Numbered from the stretch's first letter, positions 45,218-54,530 are shown. The stretch: 64,000 bases of DNA from Salinibacter ruber DSM 13855 (GCF_000013045.1 NC_007677.1:868001-932000); one strand, 5' to 3'. Made by a program: numbers and translations. The notes: a model not told the origin generated them from the letters alone.

Positions 45218-45895
45218 ATGACTGCCATTTCCAACCCAGACTCGGAGGATCTCCACATCATTATCGCCGGGGCCGGGCGCGTTGGGCACCGGACGGCCCG
45301 GGTCCTGAGAGACCAGGGCCACGAGGCGTATCTCATCGACAAGGACCCGGACATCGTCGAGGACGCCCGGCAGGCACTGGGGGCGACGGTTATCGAAGGG
45401 GACGCCACAGACCCGAAGGTGCTGGCGCAGGCCGATCCCGAGCGGGCCGACGTCCTCGCCGCCCTCACGGAGACCGGAGCAACAAACTTCGCAATTTGTG
45501 CGGTTGTCAAGCACCTCACCGGCGACATCCGCACGGTTGCCCGGATCGAACGGCCCGATCAGCTCGACGAGGAAGGCACGTTCTTTGACCGGGTGGTCTA
45601 CCCGGAACGGGCCGGGGCAAAGTCCGCGGTCAATCAAATCCTGACCGGGGACACGCGGGTCTTCGAGGACGTTGGCGGCGACCTTGATGTGGCGGAGGTT
45701 CAGGTCGCCCCGGAGGCCCCGGCCGCCGGCAAGCAGCTGGATGCCGCCGCGCTCCCGGACCAGAGTCACGTCGTGTTCGACGTCACGAACGACGAGGTGC
45801 CCCAGCCCAGCACCGAGCTCGTGCCGGGACACCGGTACCTGATTGCGGCGGCCCCCGGCGTGGCCCGCGAGGCGCGGAGACGACTGGTCGGCTAG
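45218..45895 (+). CDS. TrkA-N/RCK domain NAD-binding protein
   Basis: A 225-residue cytoplasmic protein with an N-terminal Rossmann domain (HIIIAGAGRVGHRTARVL at 12-29; EAYLIDKDPDIVEDA; VIEGDATDP) and a C-terminal TrkA-C-like part (about 140-225). Such proteins are regulatory subunits of K+ transport (TrkA, KtrA) or channels, binding NAD(H) or ATP. A K+ uptake system would be central in a salt-in halophile, but no membrane subunit lies in the window. ATG 45218 gives a short, family-like N-terminus. Confidence 0.83.
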   Translation: MTAISNPDSEDLHIIIAGAGRVGHRTARVLRDQGHEAYLIDKDPDIVEDARQALGATVIEGDATDPKVLAQADPERADVLAALTETGATNFAICAVVKHLTGDIRTVARIERPDQLDEEGTFFDRVVYPERAGAKSAVNQILTGDTRVFEDVGGDLDVAEVQVAPEAPAAGKQLDAAALPDQSHVVFDVTNDEVPQPSTELVPGHRYLIAAAPGVAREARRRLVG

Positions 45896-45997
45896 CGCCG
45901 AGGCCGCCGAGACACACCGCTCAGTGGGGACGGAGGGGCGGCTGCTTTTCTCCTGCTCCCGGCTGGTGGCCAGGGACATTCGTGGCCTCGCGCTTCG

Positions 45998-46312
45998 CTA
46001 GCCCGACGCGGGAAGGTAGTTCATCTCCTCCCCGACCGGGTCCGCCAACTGGAGTTCATCGATGACGTGCCGCTTCGTGTTGGGGCCCAGCTCCGTCCAC
46101 CGGGCATGAGCGAGACGGCCCAGTTCGATCGGGCTGCCGTACACCTCGTACCACTCCTCCGCGAACTGCTCGCCTCGTTGTTCGCTCACCCTGCGGCGCA
46201 GCTGCTGTAGTTTCTCGGCCTGCCGCTCGAAGTCAGGGGTCCGGCTTCCGAACAGTCGCTCGAACTGGTCCAAAAGATCGGAGCGGGAAGGGATAGAGTC
46301 TGTATCGTCCAT
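45998..46312 (-). CDS. acidic helical hypothetical protein
   Basis: A 104-residue soluble, mostly helical protein starting MDDTDSIPSRSDLLDQFERL. It has a charged coiled-coil-like centre (DFERQAEKLQQLRRRVSEQ) and no cysteine. No family recognised. Its composition matches other genes of the window. It is convergent with the TrkA-N gene (about 100 bp between). Confidence 0.6.
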   Translation of the reverse strand: MDDTDSIPSRSDLLDQFERLFGSRTPDFERQAEKLQQLRRRVSEQRGEQFAEEWYEVYGSPIELGRLAHARWTELGPNTKRHVIDELQLADPVGEEMNYLPASG

Positions 46313-46603
46313 CGGCCTGTTGGTCTGTGGGGGGAGCGTGGAGCAGTCGCCCGACTGCGGTCATTGGGACCCGCGGCCAGCTGCCAGGCACCTGTCAGGA
46401 ATCTGTGCCGCTGGGGCAGGACATTCTGGTCCACAAAATGTGTGCGACGTTAAATGAGAACGGCCCGGTGGTCTGTCCATGCGCGCCTCCCTCCCGGTGT
46501 GATGTGGAAGAAATGTCGAGGACGACCGTGCGAATCGGCCGGCAAGGGGGGCGTAGGCGCACGCGGCATCGTCATTGGGTGGGGGCCGAGTTCCCCCGGC
46601 GTC

Positions 46604-47089
46604 TCAGCCGAGCCCGTAGTGCAGTGCACTGCCGAGGAGCGGGAGGAGGGTCAGCAGGCCGAGTTCAAGCCCGACGGTGCTCCGCAGTCGCCCGTTGCGG
46701 GGGGCTGCCCGCGGGGGAATCGAGAGCCCCAACAGGTTCTGAACGGGCACGTCCTCGCCGTCGAGCTCGGCCTGCCACCGCAGAAACGTGAGCGTGGGGT
46801 AGACGGACGCCACGCCGACCAGCGTAAACAGCCCGACCTTCGTCCACAGCACTGGGCTTTGCATGTAGTAGGCGAACCCCTTCCCGAAGTACAGAACCTG
46901 CACCGCACCGGTGACGAACACGCCGACGGCGGCAATTCCGTACACGAGGTCGGCCGTCCCCAGTGACCGGACCGTGGCGGCGTCGGTGGGGCCGCGCAGC
47001 AGGGCGTACTCGGCCGCCACCGCGGCGTAGGTGAGCATGAAGCTGAGGATGTGCAAGTACAGCACGAGCGCGGAGGACCAGAGGGCCAT
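46604..47089 (-). CDS. DUF2214 family integral membrane protein
   Basis: A 161-residue protein with four predicted membrane helices (about 5-25, 47-65, 78-97, 137-158). The start MALWSSALVLYLHILSFMLT and the LVYGIAAVGVFVTGAVQVLYFGKG segment match DUF2214. Family function unknown; conserved His and Tyr in membrane helices hint at heme or electron-transfer roles, which is speculative. ATG 47089 puts the first helix at the N-terminus. It is the last of three minus-strand genes for envelope proteins. Confidence 0.8.
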   Translation of the reverse strand: MALWSSALVLYLHILSFMLTYAAVAAEYALLRGPTDAATVRSLGTADLVYGIAAVGVFVTGAVQVLYFGKGFAYYMQSPVLWTKVGLFTLVGVASVYPTLTFLRWQAELDGEDVPVQNLLGLSIPPRAAPRNGRLRSTVGLELGLLTLLPLLGSALHYGLG

Positions 47090-47161
47090 CGGCGTACACG
47101 GAGTGGCGACAGATGCATGCGAAAGCATTCCCAATGCCCCACAGAAGACCCCGGCGGCCCG

Positions 47162-47563
47162 CTACGCCGGCACTCCGGCCGCCGGCACCCGCCGCACGGA
47201 CGCGACGCGCCCGTCCTCGAACCGAACGTGGAGCCAGGACGGCGTCGCAGTGTCCTCCGCGTCGTAGATCAGCAGCGGGCGCTTGCCTTCGGACGCGTAG
47301 GCCCGGGGGACGCCCCGAAGCAAGATCACCTGTCGGCGGGTCATGCCCACCGCCACTGTGCCGCGGCGCAGGGCGTGCTCGATGGGGGCCGAAACCGTAT
47401 GGGTATCGAGGTAGTGCTCAAGCGCCGCACAGCACAGTCGTGGTGTGCCGCCGCTGCCGTCGCCCTCAGGTGCGGTGAGCACGTACCCGAGACCAGCGCC
47501 CACGTACGCCAGCAGGGCGAGCGCGGCCGGGAGAACATGCGAGACGAGCGGGAGATCAGGCAT
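47162..47563 (-). CDS. SmpA/OmlA (BamE)-like fold protein with membrane anchor
   Basis: A 133-residue protein. An N-terminal hydrophobic helix (VLPAALALLAYVGAGLGYVL) may be an uncleaved anchor. The C-terminal half has the BamE-like pattern: a helix VAVGMTRRQVILLRGVPRA (G-M-T-x-x-Q-V-x-x-x-x-G-x-P), then strands LLIYDAED, SWLHVRFEDGRV and VRRVPA. BamE is a lipoprotein of the outer-membrane assembly machine, but this fold also occurs in unrelated exported proteins, and no lipobox is present. Its 47-bp distance from the upstream OMP gene suggests co-transcription. Confidence 0.6.
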   Translation of the reverse strand: MPDLPLVSHVLPAALALLAYVGAGLGYVLTAPEGDGSGGTPRLCCAALEHYLDTHTVSAPIEHALRRGTVAVGMTRRQVILLRGVPRAYASEGKRPLLIYDAEDTATPSWLHVRFEDGRVASVRRVPAAGVPA

Positions 47564-47609
47564 ACTAATCGCGGAGGCAAGAGATCGTTGGGCGCCTCGT
47601 CGGGCGCGT

Positions 47610-48398
47610 TCACTGCTTGTCGCCGGTTGCGTCGCCCAGCGCCGCCCTCACCCCGCCCACGGTGAGGCGGAGAAACGGCCCCTGCATGCTGGCGTCCGGG
47701 CCGCCCCCGAGGCGGCTCTGCCCGAGCTGCCAGTCGGAGCTGAGGGCGGAGAGCAGGTAGCCGCCCCGCAGGCCGAGACGAAGCCCATCGCCCCCCGGCG
47801 TGCCGAACTGATACTCCAGCCCCGCCCCTAGGCTCACCAGCAGGCTCCCCGTGCTGAGCGTGGCGGACCGGTTCGGATCGGCGAGAACGTCGTCAAAATG
47901 GGCCGAGCCGTCGTCCCCAATGTTGAGCAGGAGGCCGCCCGCCCCGACGCCCGCCGTTGGGAACGCGCGCAGCCGAGGGGTCGGCTCAATCCAATACCCC
48001 AGCGACAACAGCCCGTACCCGCCCCCGAGAAAGACATCCCGTCCCTCAAACCCCTGGCTTGGGGCGAGAAGGCCGTTTAGCTCGGCCCCCAGCAGAATAC
48101 GGCCCGCCACGACACGGTACGTGCCTCCGCCGATGGACAGCAGCTCTGTGGAGAAGGTCGGGTAGCTGTTGGCGGACAGGCGGTTGTTGAGCGGCCCAAG
48201 ATCAGTTCCGCTCACGCCGATGGCAACGTAGCTGCGCTCTTCGGGCCTCTCGCCCGCATTCGCCGTGGGCCCGTCCTGCGCGACCGCCGGGGGAGCGGCG
48301 GCAGCCAGCAGAAGGCCCCCGAAGAGGAGCGCCTGGGCGGAGAGAAGGAGGGAGCGCGGGCATGCGGACGAGCGGGCAGGGGAGGTCTTCCAGTACAT
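47610..48398 (-). CDS. outer-membrane beta-barrel protein
   Basis: A 262-residue protein with a signal peptide (LLLSAQALLFGGLLLAAAAP, cleaved near VAQDG, about residue 41). The mature part has alternating amphipathic strands (YVAIGVSGTDLG, RILLGAELNGLL, YGLLSLGYWIEP, LLVSLGAGLEYQF, LRLGLRGGYLLS, FLRLTVGGVRAAL), as in eight-stranded porin-like barrels. Function unknown. ATG 48398 gives the standard signal peptide. The upstream region has an AT-rich stretch at about 48579-48630. Confidence 0.75.
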   Translation of the reverse strand: MYWKTSPARSSACPRSLLLSAQALLFGGLLLAAAAPPAVAQDGPTANAGERPEERSYVAIGVSGTDLGPLNNRLSANSYPTFSTELLSIGGGTYRVVAGRILLGAELNGLLAPSQGFEGRDVFLGGGYGLLSLGYWIEPTPRLRAFPTAGVGAGGLLLNIGDDGSAHFDDVLADPNRSATLSTGSLLVSLGAGLEYQFGTPGGDGLRLGLRGGYLLSALSSDWQLGQSRLGGGPDASMQGPFLRLTVGGVRAALGDATGDKQ

Positions 48399-48833
48399 CA
48401 GCACGGAGGCATCTGTGACCAGCTGTTGAGACAGAGAGAAGCGACCGACGCCCACGCCCGGACCGGCAAATGCAATTCGCTGCCGAGGGGACCGGTGCCG
48501 AAGTCCCCAGTCCCGAATCCTTGAGCCCGTCGCTTCCTCGCGGGAAGTCATTCGGCACGAAGGAGGCGAAGGTTCGCCTATTTTATTAAAAGAAGACCCT
48601 TTTATCATCTTTATTACGCTTGCGGATCGGGGATGTGGCTCTGCAGTGCCAACGGCCGAGGAGGCGTTCGGGATGGTGACGGGGCGGCGTCTAGAACAGA
48701 CGAGCAGACCCTGTCTCGTCTGCTGGGGGGACGGTGTGCCTGCCTGGGCGAAAACCGAAGCGGTCGGCCCGCGACGAGTCGCCTTCGGAAGGGGCACTGA
48801 ACGGCCCATCAGCGTCTTGCGTCCCGCCGGTCG
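48399..48833. other. intergenic with AT-rich stretch
   Basis: About 435 bp upstream of the OMP gene and downstream of the DUF2805 gene. Positions 48579-48630 are strongly AT-rich (CTATTTTATTAAAAGAAG...), exceptional in this genome. On the minus strand it contains TAAAAT, a likely -10 for the OMP operon. No gene is supported. Confidence 0.45.
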
Positions 48834-49226
48834 CTACCCGTCCGGGTCCGGGTCGTCGTTTTCGGGGACATCGGGTGCGCCGTCCGTGTCGCCCGGACGG
48901 TCCCGAAATGGAGACCCATCCTCCAGATCTGCAGGGGAATTCGGGCCGTCGAGGGGCTCCAGCGAACGGGCACCCGGGGGGCGTTTGCTGACCGAGTCGG
49001 TCAGAGACTGTCGGGCGGCATGCTTCGACGGGCGGCCGCTGACCCGCTCGCGCCAGAGCTTCCAACTCGACCGCTTCAGTCGGTCGCGCATCAGTGCGAT
49101 GACGGCTTCTTCGTCAAGTCCGTACCGCGCCTCGATGGCCTCGAAGGGCACGTCGTCTTTCCAGGCCATGCCGATGACGTGGGACACGTCTTCATCCGAA
49201 AGGTCGTGGTCGCTTTGGACGCCCAT
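48834..49226 (-). CDS. DUF2805 (TIGR03643) family protein
   Basis: A 130-residue protein. The N-terminal about 70 residues match DUF2805: VIGMAWKDDVPFEAIEARYG, DEEAVIALMRDRLKRSSWKL and WRERVSGRPSKH, a helical domain reminiscent of a winged or sigma-like helix-turn-helix. The rest is a disordered acidic tail (DPDPDG at the end). Function unknown; the family is widespread in Bacteroidota and other bacteria. ATG at 49226. Confidence 0.83.
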   Translation of the reverse strand: MGVQSDHDLSDEDVSHVIGMAWKDDVPFEAIEARYGLDEEAVIALMRDRLKRSSWKLWRERVSGRPSKHAARQSLTDSVSKRPPGARSLEPLDGPNSPADLEDGSPFRDRPGDTDGAPDVPENDDPDPDG

Positions 49227-49764
49227 GGCGAGCGAGGGATCTCAACGTGGAGCATGCATGGCGAAACGGTCCCCCAAAGGCTCGGCACGACGGCTCCCCC
49301 CAGCCGACGGCGACTGGGGACCTGACGGGAAACGGACGGGTCCCCGAACTGAAGCGTGTCTGTGCCGCCTATCGGGCAAGACAATTCATCAACTTGGACA
49401 TGGACGGCACGACGATCGATTCGCCTAGGGCCTGGACCCGAGAGTAACAAGGTCGAAAGGTTGCGTGGTCGACCCAGGCGTTGCGGACCCGCTCCCGTCG
49501 ATTGGGCGGGGCTGTCTTCCGTTTGGCGGGTGCAACCCAGGAAGGGGGTCTGGTCCGTCTCCCGGATCGGCATCGTCCCTGGCCGGTTCCGGGTATCCGC
49601 TGAACGAGATGACCGGCAGCCTGCATGTGCATTTGAAGGACGAGGACAGAAGACGAAAACAAACCGTGCCCTGGGGCTGCCGCTTTCCGGACGAAGAGGC
49701 CCCAAGGGTCGCTCAGCGGAAGTCTTTGAGGGGACTCCCTTCGTGTAATCAAACCCCATTCACC
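49227..49764. other. divergent intergenic, 538 bp
   Basis: Between the DUF2805 gene and a membrane protein gene, so it should hold two divergent promoters. I could not single out convincing hexamers, and no open frame here looks like a gene. Confidence 0.4.
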
Positions 49765-50148
49765 GTGAATTACGTCCGCAGCGCCCTCACCTACGGCGCG
49801 ATTTTTTGCCTGATCGGCCTGCTTCTCTTGTTTTTCGGCGGCCTCTTGCTCGGTGGGGAGTCCCGCCTGCCGGCGCCCCGTGGGGGCTGGGCGGGGGGAG
49901 GAGCCGGCGTGGACCCCGTCCGGGCCGGCATGCTGTTCGTGGCACTGGGGGCCGGGCTGGGCATGCTGGTGGCCCTGTGGGTGCAGGCGTCCTGGGGCGA
50001 GACCGCCGCGGTTCTCGTCATCATCGCCGGGGGAATCTGGGCCTTTGGGCCGGCGGGGGTCAACGAGGTCGGGGAGGTGCTGTGGCGGATCGGCCGGGTG
50101 TGGAACGGCATTCTGGAGTGGGGCCCCGATCCGGGGTGGGGGCCGTAA
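49765..50148 (+). CDS. hypothetical membrane protein
   Basis: A 127-residue protein starting at GTG 49765 (MNYVRSALTYG). Three hydrophobic helices are predicted (about 8-30, 53-73, 78-96), with a short Gly/Pro-rich loop between the first and second and an ending rich in Trp and Gly (NGILEWGPDPGWGP). No family recognised. Membrane pattern and codon use support it as real. It converges with a small DNA-binding-like gene. Confidence 0.6.
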   Translation: MNYVRSALTYGAIFCLIGLLLLFFGGLLLGGESRLPAPRGGWAGGGAGVDPVRAGMLFVALGAGLGMLVALWVQASWGETAAVLVIIAGGIWAFGPAGVNEVGEVLWRIGRVWNGILEWGPDPGWGP

Positions 50149-50165
50149 CACCCAGTCCGGAGGGG

Positions 50166-50414
50166 TCATTCCTGTCCGCCCCGCATGAAGGCCCTCAGGA
50201 CCCGGCTCTGCCTCTTGAGGTACGTCGTGTCCGTCTCTGTGATTTTTGACATCGCCTCGTCGGGCACTTCGTAGATCACCTGCCGGCCGCGTCGCAGTGC
50301 CCAGGCGGCTACGGGGTGGCCCTCGCAGGACTCCCCCCGGCGCGTCGCCCGCGCCACGGCGGCCCGGCGCACGTTCAGGTGGCGGGCAAGCTCCGACTGA
50401 ATGAGTCGCTGCAT
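50166..50414 (-). CDS. small helix-turn-helix-like protein
   Basis: An 82-residue basic protein starting MQRLIQSELARHLNVRRAAV. The first 30 residues resemble a helix-turn-helix (ELARHLNVRRAAVARATRRGE), followed by a strand pair (HPVAAWALRRGRQVIYEVP) and a basic helix. It may be a small DNA-binding regulator; no family recognised. ATG 50414 is used; longer in-frame versions are proline-rich and doubtful. Confidence 0.5.
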   Translation of the reverse strand: MQRLIQSELARHLNVRRAAVARATRRGESCEGHPVAAWALRRGRQVIYEVPDEAMSKITETDTTYLKRQSRVLRAFMRGGQE

Positions 50415-50991
50415 GGTTGCTGGAAGACGGTCAAGGAAGGAAAGGAGCTGAGCGCGGTGCGGCGGGGCGGGCACGTTTGCCGGGACCCTGCGTGCCCCGG
50501 GCCCGCTCTGATGCCTCGTCATCGTCGAGACCACGGTCTCAGGAGGATGCGCAAGGAATCTCAGTTCTGAGGCGCCCGGGAGGTTCCCCGCCTGGGGCAC
50601 AGCTACACGGGGCGACTGTCACCATCCGGGGAAAAGAGACCCGCCCGCAGTCCGTTTTCGTGCCGCTCTGTCCCCTGGGGCCGGCTCAGATTCCGTGGGG
50701 GCGGCGCGAGGGCTGAAAATGCTGAGCTCCCTTCAGCAGGTGTGGAAAGCGGTACAGACTTGTAACAAACCCGCCTCCGTCCCTTCCGGCTGCGTTTACG
50801 CGCTTGTCAGAGGGGGACGAACCGTTCAACCCGGCCTTGCCCCCTCCTTCCTCAGAAACGTAGGAGGCATGCCCCCGTGAATGAAAGAGAATTTGACCCG
50901 GCGGCCCCACCTATCGCGGTGGCGTAGAGCCACGGGGCCGCCGTGGATTCGTGCCGAATTCTCCGTTCCGAACCTGACGCTCCTCCAACCG
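50415..50991. other. intergenic, 577 bp
   Basis: Between the small basic protein gene and an alcohol dehydrogenase gene. Nothing certain is seen. Open frames overlapping it are short, lack family features and do not resemble neighbours. Confidence 0.4.
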
Positions 50992-52032
50992 ATGAGAGCC
51001 GCCGTCTTCCACGAGCCGGGCGACATCCGCGTCGAGGATGTGCCCGACCCCAGCATCGAAGCGCCCACCGACGCCATCCTGCGCATCACCCGCACGGCGA
51101 TCTGCGGGTCGGACCTGTGGTTCTACCGTGGGCACCGGGACTACGAGGCCGGCTGGCGCACGGGCCACGAGCCGATGGGGGTGGTTGAGGACGTGGGGAG
51201 CGAGGTGCGCTCTCTGGAGCCCGGAGACCGCGTGCTCGCGCCCTTCGCGATCAGCGACGGCACCTGTGAGTTTTGCCGGCAGGGGCTGCACACCTCCTGC
51301 GTGCACGGCAACGTCTGGGCCGCAGAACATGACGGCGCCCAGGGGGAGGCCGTCCGCGCCCCGCAGGCCGACGGAACGCTCGTCAAAATCCCTGAACGCG
51401 CAGAGGGGGACGCGTCGCTGCTCCGGGCGCTGTTCCCACTGACCGATGTGATGGGCACGGGGCACCACGCGGCCGTGTCGGCGGGCGTGGAGGCCGGCTC
51501 GACCTGTGTGGTCGTTGGCGACGGGGCCGTGGGGCTCTGTGCCGTGCTGGCCGCCCAGCGGCTCGGGGCCGAGCGCATCATTGCGATGGGCCACCACGAG
51601 GAGCGGCTCGAGAAGGCCCGCGGCTTCGGCGCAACGGACATTGTCTCTAGCCGCGGGGAAGAGGCGGTCGAGGAGGTTCGAGAAATGACGCGTGGGGGCG
51701 CACGTCACGTCATGGAGTGTGTTGGCGCGGCCTCGGCGATCGAAACGGCGATCAGCGTATGCCGGCCGGGAGGGACGATCGGCTACGTCGGGGTTCCGTT
51801 CGGGGCCGAGGACGGAGGGCTGGACATGTTCCGGCTCTTTCGGGAGAACATCACGCTTCAGGGCGGCATCGCGCCGGTGCGGGCGTACATCCCCGAGCTG
51901 ATGGACGACGTCCTCGACGGGACGCTCGACCCGTCGCCCGTCTTCGACACGACCATCGGCCTGGAGGAGGTGCCCGACGGCTACGCCGCGATGGACGAGC
52001 GGGAATCCATCAAAGTGATGGTGGAGCTGTAG
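50992..52032 (+). CDS. zinc-dependent alcohol dehydrogenase (MDR superfamily)
   Basis: A 346-residue NAD(P)-dependent dehydrogenase. Catalytic zinc motifs are TAICGSDLW (Cys38) and GHEPMG. The structural zinc site SDGTCEFCRQGLHTSC has three cysteines with Asp in place of the first, a pattern seen in a related subfamily. The Rossmann motif is VVVGDGAVGLCAVL. Substrate unknown; the sequence resembles threonine/formaldehyde-type dehydrogenases. The start at ATG 50992 (MRAAVFHEPGD) is the family N-terminus. It converges with a second zinc alcohol dehydrogenase. Confidence 0.84.
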   Translation: MRAAVFHEPGDIRVEDVPDPSIEAPTDAILRITRTAICGSDLWFYRGHRDYEAGWRTGHEPMGVVEDVGSEVRSLEPGDRVLAPFAISDGTCEFCRQGLHTSCVHGNVWAAEHDGAQGEAVRAPQADGTLVKIPERAEGDASLLRALFPLTDVMGTGHHAAVSAGVEAGSTCVVVGDGAVGLCAVLAAQRLGAERIIAMGHHEERLEKARGFGATDIVSSRGEEAVEEVREMTRGGARHVMECVGAASAIETAISVCRPGGTIGYVGVPFGAEDGGLDMFRLFRENITLQGGIAPVRAYIPELMDDVLDGTLDPSPVFDTTIGLEEVPDGYAAMDERESIKVMVEL

Positions 52033-52072
52033 CGGGGCCCCGACGCGCCGGTTCCTCTCGGGGAGCCTGGGG

Positions 52073-53140
52073 TCACACCTCTGCCTGCGTCCTGCCTCCC
52101 CCGAAGTCATCAATCACGGCGATGCCCGTGCCGGCGAAGTCGCCCATCTGCCGCAGGCGATCGGCCGCCTCCGGAAGCGAGATCGTCTGCCGGACGAGCT
52201 GACGGGGATGGAGGCGGCCCGTCTCGATCATGTTGAAGAGGGCCGGATAGCGGTGGGCCTGCAGGCCGTGTGCGCCGCGCACCTCCAGCTCGTCGGCCAC
52301 CACGCGGTCGAAGGGAATGGCGGTGCGTGCGTGCTCGCCCATCAGGAGGCCGACCTGGACGTGCCGGCCGTGCGTTCGCAGGTTCGCTACGGAGTTGCGG
52401 CACGTGTCCGGGCTGCCCAGGGCGTCGAGGGAGAGGTGGGCGCCGCCCCTGGTGGCCTCGCGGACGGCGGCGGCCACGTTCTCGGTGTCGTCGGCGTTGA
52501 TCGTGCGGCTGGCCCCCACCTCGTCGGCGAGCGCGAGGGCCGGATCGGCAACGTCCACCGCGACGACCCGGGCGCCGGCGGCTTGGGCAATCATGACGGC
52601 CGACAGGCCCACGCCGCCGCACCCGTGGACGGCCACCCACTCGCCGCTGCGCACCGCTCCCTGGTCGACCACGGCCCGGAAGGCGGTGGCGAAGCGGCAG
52701 CCGAGGCTCGCCCCGGTGACTGCGTCGATCGACCCCGGAAGGCGGACCAGGTTCTCGTCGGCGTAGTCGATGCCCACGTACTCGGCGAAGGCCCCCGGGG
52801 CCGAAAAGCCGGGTTGAAACTGATGGGGGCACACCTGATGCTGGCCGGCGCGGCACTGGGCGCATGTGCCGCAGCCGCCCACGAACGGCACCGTCACGCG
52901 CTCCCCCCCAGACCACTCCTCTACACGGTCCCCGACCGCCGTCACGATCCCCACGACCTCGTGCCCCGGCACGTTCGGCGGGGTGATCATCGGGTCGTGC
53001 CCCTTCCAGCCGTGCCAGTCGCTCCGGCACACCCCACACGCAAGCACCTGCAGCACGACGCCCCGCGGCGTAGGGGTGGGCCGTGAAACCGTCCGGAGCG
53101 TCAGGGGCGCGTCAAAATCGTCGTAGACGAGGGCGTTCAT
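52073..53140 (-). CDS. zinc-dependent alcohol dehydrogenase (second)
   Basis: A 355-residue MDR dehydrogenase. The catalytic zinc residues are in ACGVCRSDWH and GHEVVG, the structural zinc site GGCGTCAQCRAGQHQVC has all four cysteines, and the NAD site is VHGCGGVGLSAVMIAQ. Length and order are typical for alcohol or aldehyde dehydrogenases of this type; substrate unknown. It shares only general family similarity with the convergent gene 40 bp away, so the pair is not a recent duplication. Confidence 0.84.
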   Translation of the reverse strand: MNALVYDDFDAPLTLRTVSRPTPTPRGVVLQVLACGVCRSDWHGWKGHDPMITPPNVPGHEVVGIVTAVGDRVEEWSGGERVTVPFVGGCGTCAQCRAGQHQVCPHQFQPGFSAPGAFAEYVGIDYADENLVRLPGSIDAVTGASLGCRFATAFRAVVDQGAVRSGEWVAVHGCGGVGLSAVMIAQAAGARVVAVDVADPALALADEVGASRTINADDTENVAAAVREATRGGAHLSLDALGSPDTCRNSVANLRTHGRHVQVGLLMGEHARTAIPFDRVVADELEVRGAHGLQAHRYPALFNMIETGRLHPRQLVRQTISLPEAADRLRQMGDFAGTGIAVIDDFGGGRTQAEV

Positions 53141-53306
53141 GAAAACAGTGGGACACGGCAGAAAACGGGCGATCCCCTATACGAGAGCGCCGGAGCCGTG
53201 ATGCAGGCGGGGAACGACCGTTGGGGGAGGGGAGGGACAGCGAACCCCGAGACGCGCCTGGGCCAGTGGGCTGGGACGGGACGGGATACGGGGCCCGGCC
53301 GACCGC

Positions 53307-53780
53307 CTAGGAAAACGAAAACAGCTGCAGGGACGAGAGGTACTGGCCGATGTGGTACAGGGAGGTGGTGCTCCGGTCCCGTTCCGCAATCCACTTCCGG
53401 GCGTCCGCTGGGGCATCGGTGGGAAAGAAAAGCGGAGCGGTCTCGGCCTGCCGAAACCGCTCGTTGAGGGCCTCCATCTCGGTTCGGGCAATCAGATCAT
53501 CCTCGTGGACGACCGCGACGTATTCGACGCCGGCCGCCGCCACCTCTGGCATCCACTCCCGGACCAGCCACTCTATGCTAGAGCGTTGATGGGCCGTCAC
53601 ATTCCGTGCATCGACGATCAGTCCAGCCACCGCACGCGACCGAACAAACTCGAGAAGCTGGTTGGCGCCGTATCGAAACTCCTCCCCTGTGGGCTGTCCC
53701 GTCCAGCGAAACCGGACCGCGTTGATTTCAGCATCAACCTCCATTGAGTACAGGCGGGATGTGCCGTGGGGTGAAGGCAT
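53307..53780 (-). CDS. SpoIIAA/STAS-like hypothetical protein
   Basis: A 157-residue protein. Its pattern (strand INAVRFRWTGQPTGEEFRYG, helix QLLEFVRSRAVAGLIVDAR, helix EWLVREWMPEVAAAGVEYVA, strand VVHEDD) fits a STAS/SpoIIAA-like alpha/beta fold common in Bacteroidota, without the conserved phosphorylated serine. A role in sensing or structural binding is possible; function unknown. ATG 53780 is used; an internal ATG at 53744 would shorten it by 12 residues. Confidence 0.6.
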   Translation of the reverse strand: MPSPHGTSRLYSMEVDAEINAVRFRWTGQPTGEEFRYGANQLLEFVRSRAVAGLIVDARNVTAHQRSSIEWLVREWMPEVAAAGVEYVAVVHEDDLIARTEMEALNERFRQAETAPLFFPTDAPADARKWIAERDRSTTSLYHIGQYLSSLQLFSFS

Positions 53781-54169
53781 GGCCGATCGGGGTCAATCTG
53801 TTCAGATGCCAGTGTGGACGGCCTCTTCCGTTGGAGCAACGGGGCAGGGACGACAAAATGCGCCCCTCGCAGTGCCGACACAAAGGGGGCAGGCACAACG
53901 AAAATAGATTTGATATACTTCAACACTAGAGTTATCGGGCACGACGCGGGAGTTTTAAACTCGGTTTTCCGGGCATCGGGGGGAGAACGGAGGACAGCCC
54001 CGGTCCCGGCGGTGGACGTGAAAAACTCCGAAACAGACACATGACGTGGAGACCCTACCCCGCTGGGTCCCGTTACTGGACAGCGCCCGGCCTGCGGGGC
54101 CGGTCCGAACCCTGGCATCAGGGGGCGGAGGCACCGATGGTGTCCGCGTAGGGTCCTGCCTCACAGATT
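53781..54169. other. region left of the IS1-family element
   Basis: About 390 bp with no gene. It was contiguous with the S10-like gene before the insertion, so it probably holds that gene's original promoter. A short AT-rich stretch (53904-53935, ATTTGATATACTT) and a GAGTTT-T-AAACTC dyad near 53951 are candidate sites. Confidence 0.4.
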
Positions 54170-54177
54170 GATTTTTT
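54170..54177. repeat. target-site duplication, left copy
   Basis: GATTTTTT directly abuts the left end of the IS element; an identical copy lies at 54986-54993 at the right end. Eight to nine base pairs is normal for IS1. Confidence 0.85.
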
Positions 54178-54251
54178 GGTAGCGGCTCAACAAGTAGTGA
54201 GTCTTTCTGTTTGAACTGCGTCGCGTCTGGCCCACCAGCCTGGTCTATCCG

Positions 54252-54530
54252 ATGATCAAAGAGACTTACGAGTGTAGAGAGTGTGGCTCCTCGAACATCG
54301 TCAAAAACGGACACAGCGCTAGCGGCTCTCAGCAGTATCACTGCAAGGACTGTGGAGCGCACAAGGTTCTCGATCCAGAGCCGCGAGGCTACTCCGAGGA
54401 GGAGAAAGAGAAAATCCTCCGTGCTTACCGCGAGCGCGGGTCAAAGCGGGCAATCAGCCGGATATTCGGCATCAGCCGCAATACATTGACCCGGTGGCTC
54501 AAAAAAAGGGACGAGAATCCGATTCAGTAG
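54252..54530 (+). CDS. insA: IS1-family InsA protein
   Basis: A 92-residue DNA-binding protein of IS1. A zinc finger is formed by YECRECGSS and YHCKDCGA, followed by a helix-turn-helix (AYRERGSKRAISRIFGISR). It binds the ends of the element and represses transcription in IS1. Its 3' end overlaps the InsB frame with the slippery run of seven A at 54501-54507, where a -1 shift makes the InsAB' transposase. Confidence 0.87.
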   Translation: MIKETYECRECGSSNIVKNGHSASGSQQYHCKDCGAHKVLDPEPRGYSEEEKEKILRAYRERGSKRAISRIFGISRNTLTRWLKKRDENPIQ

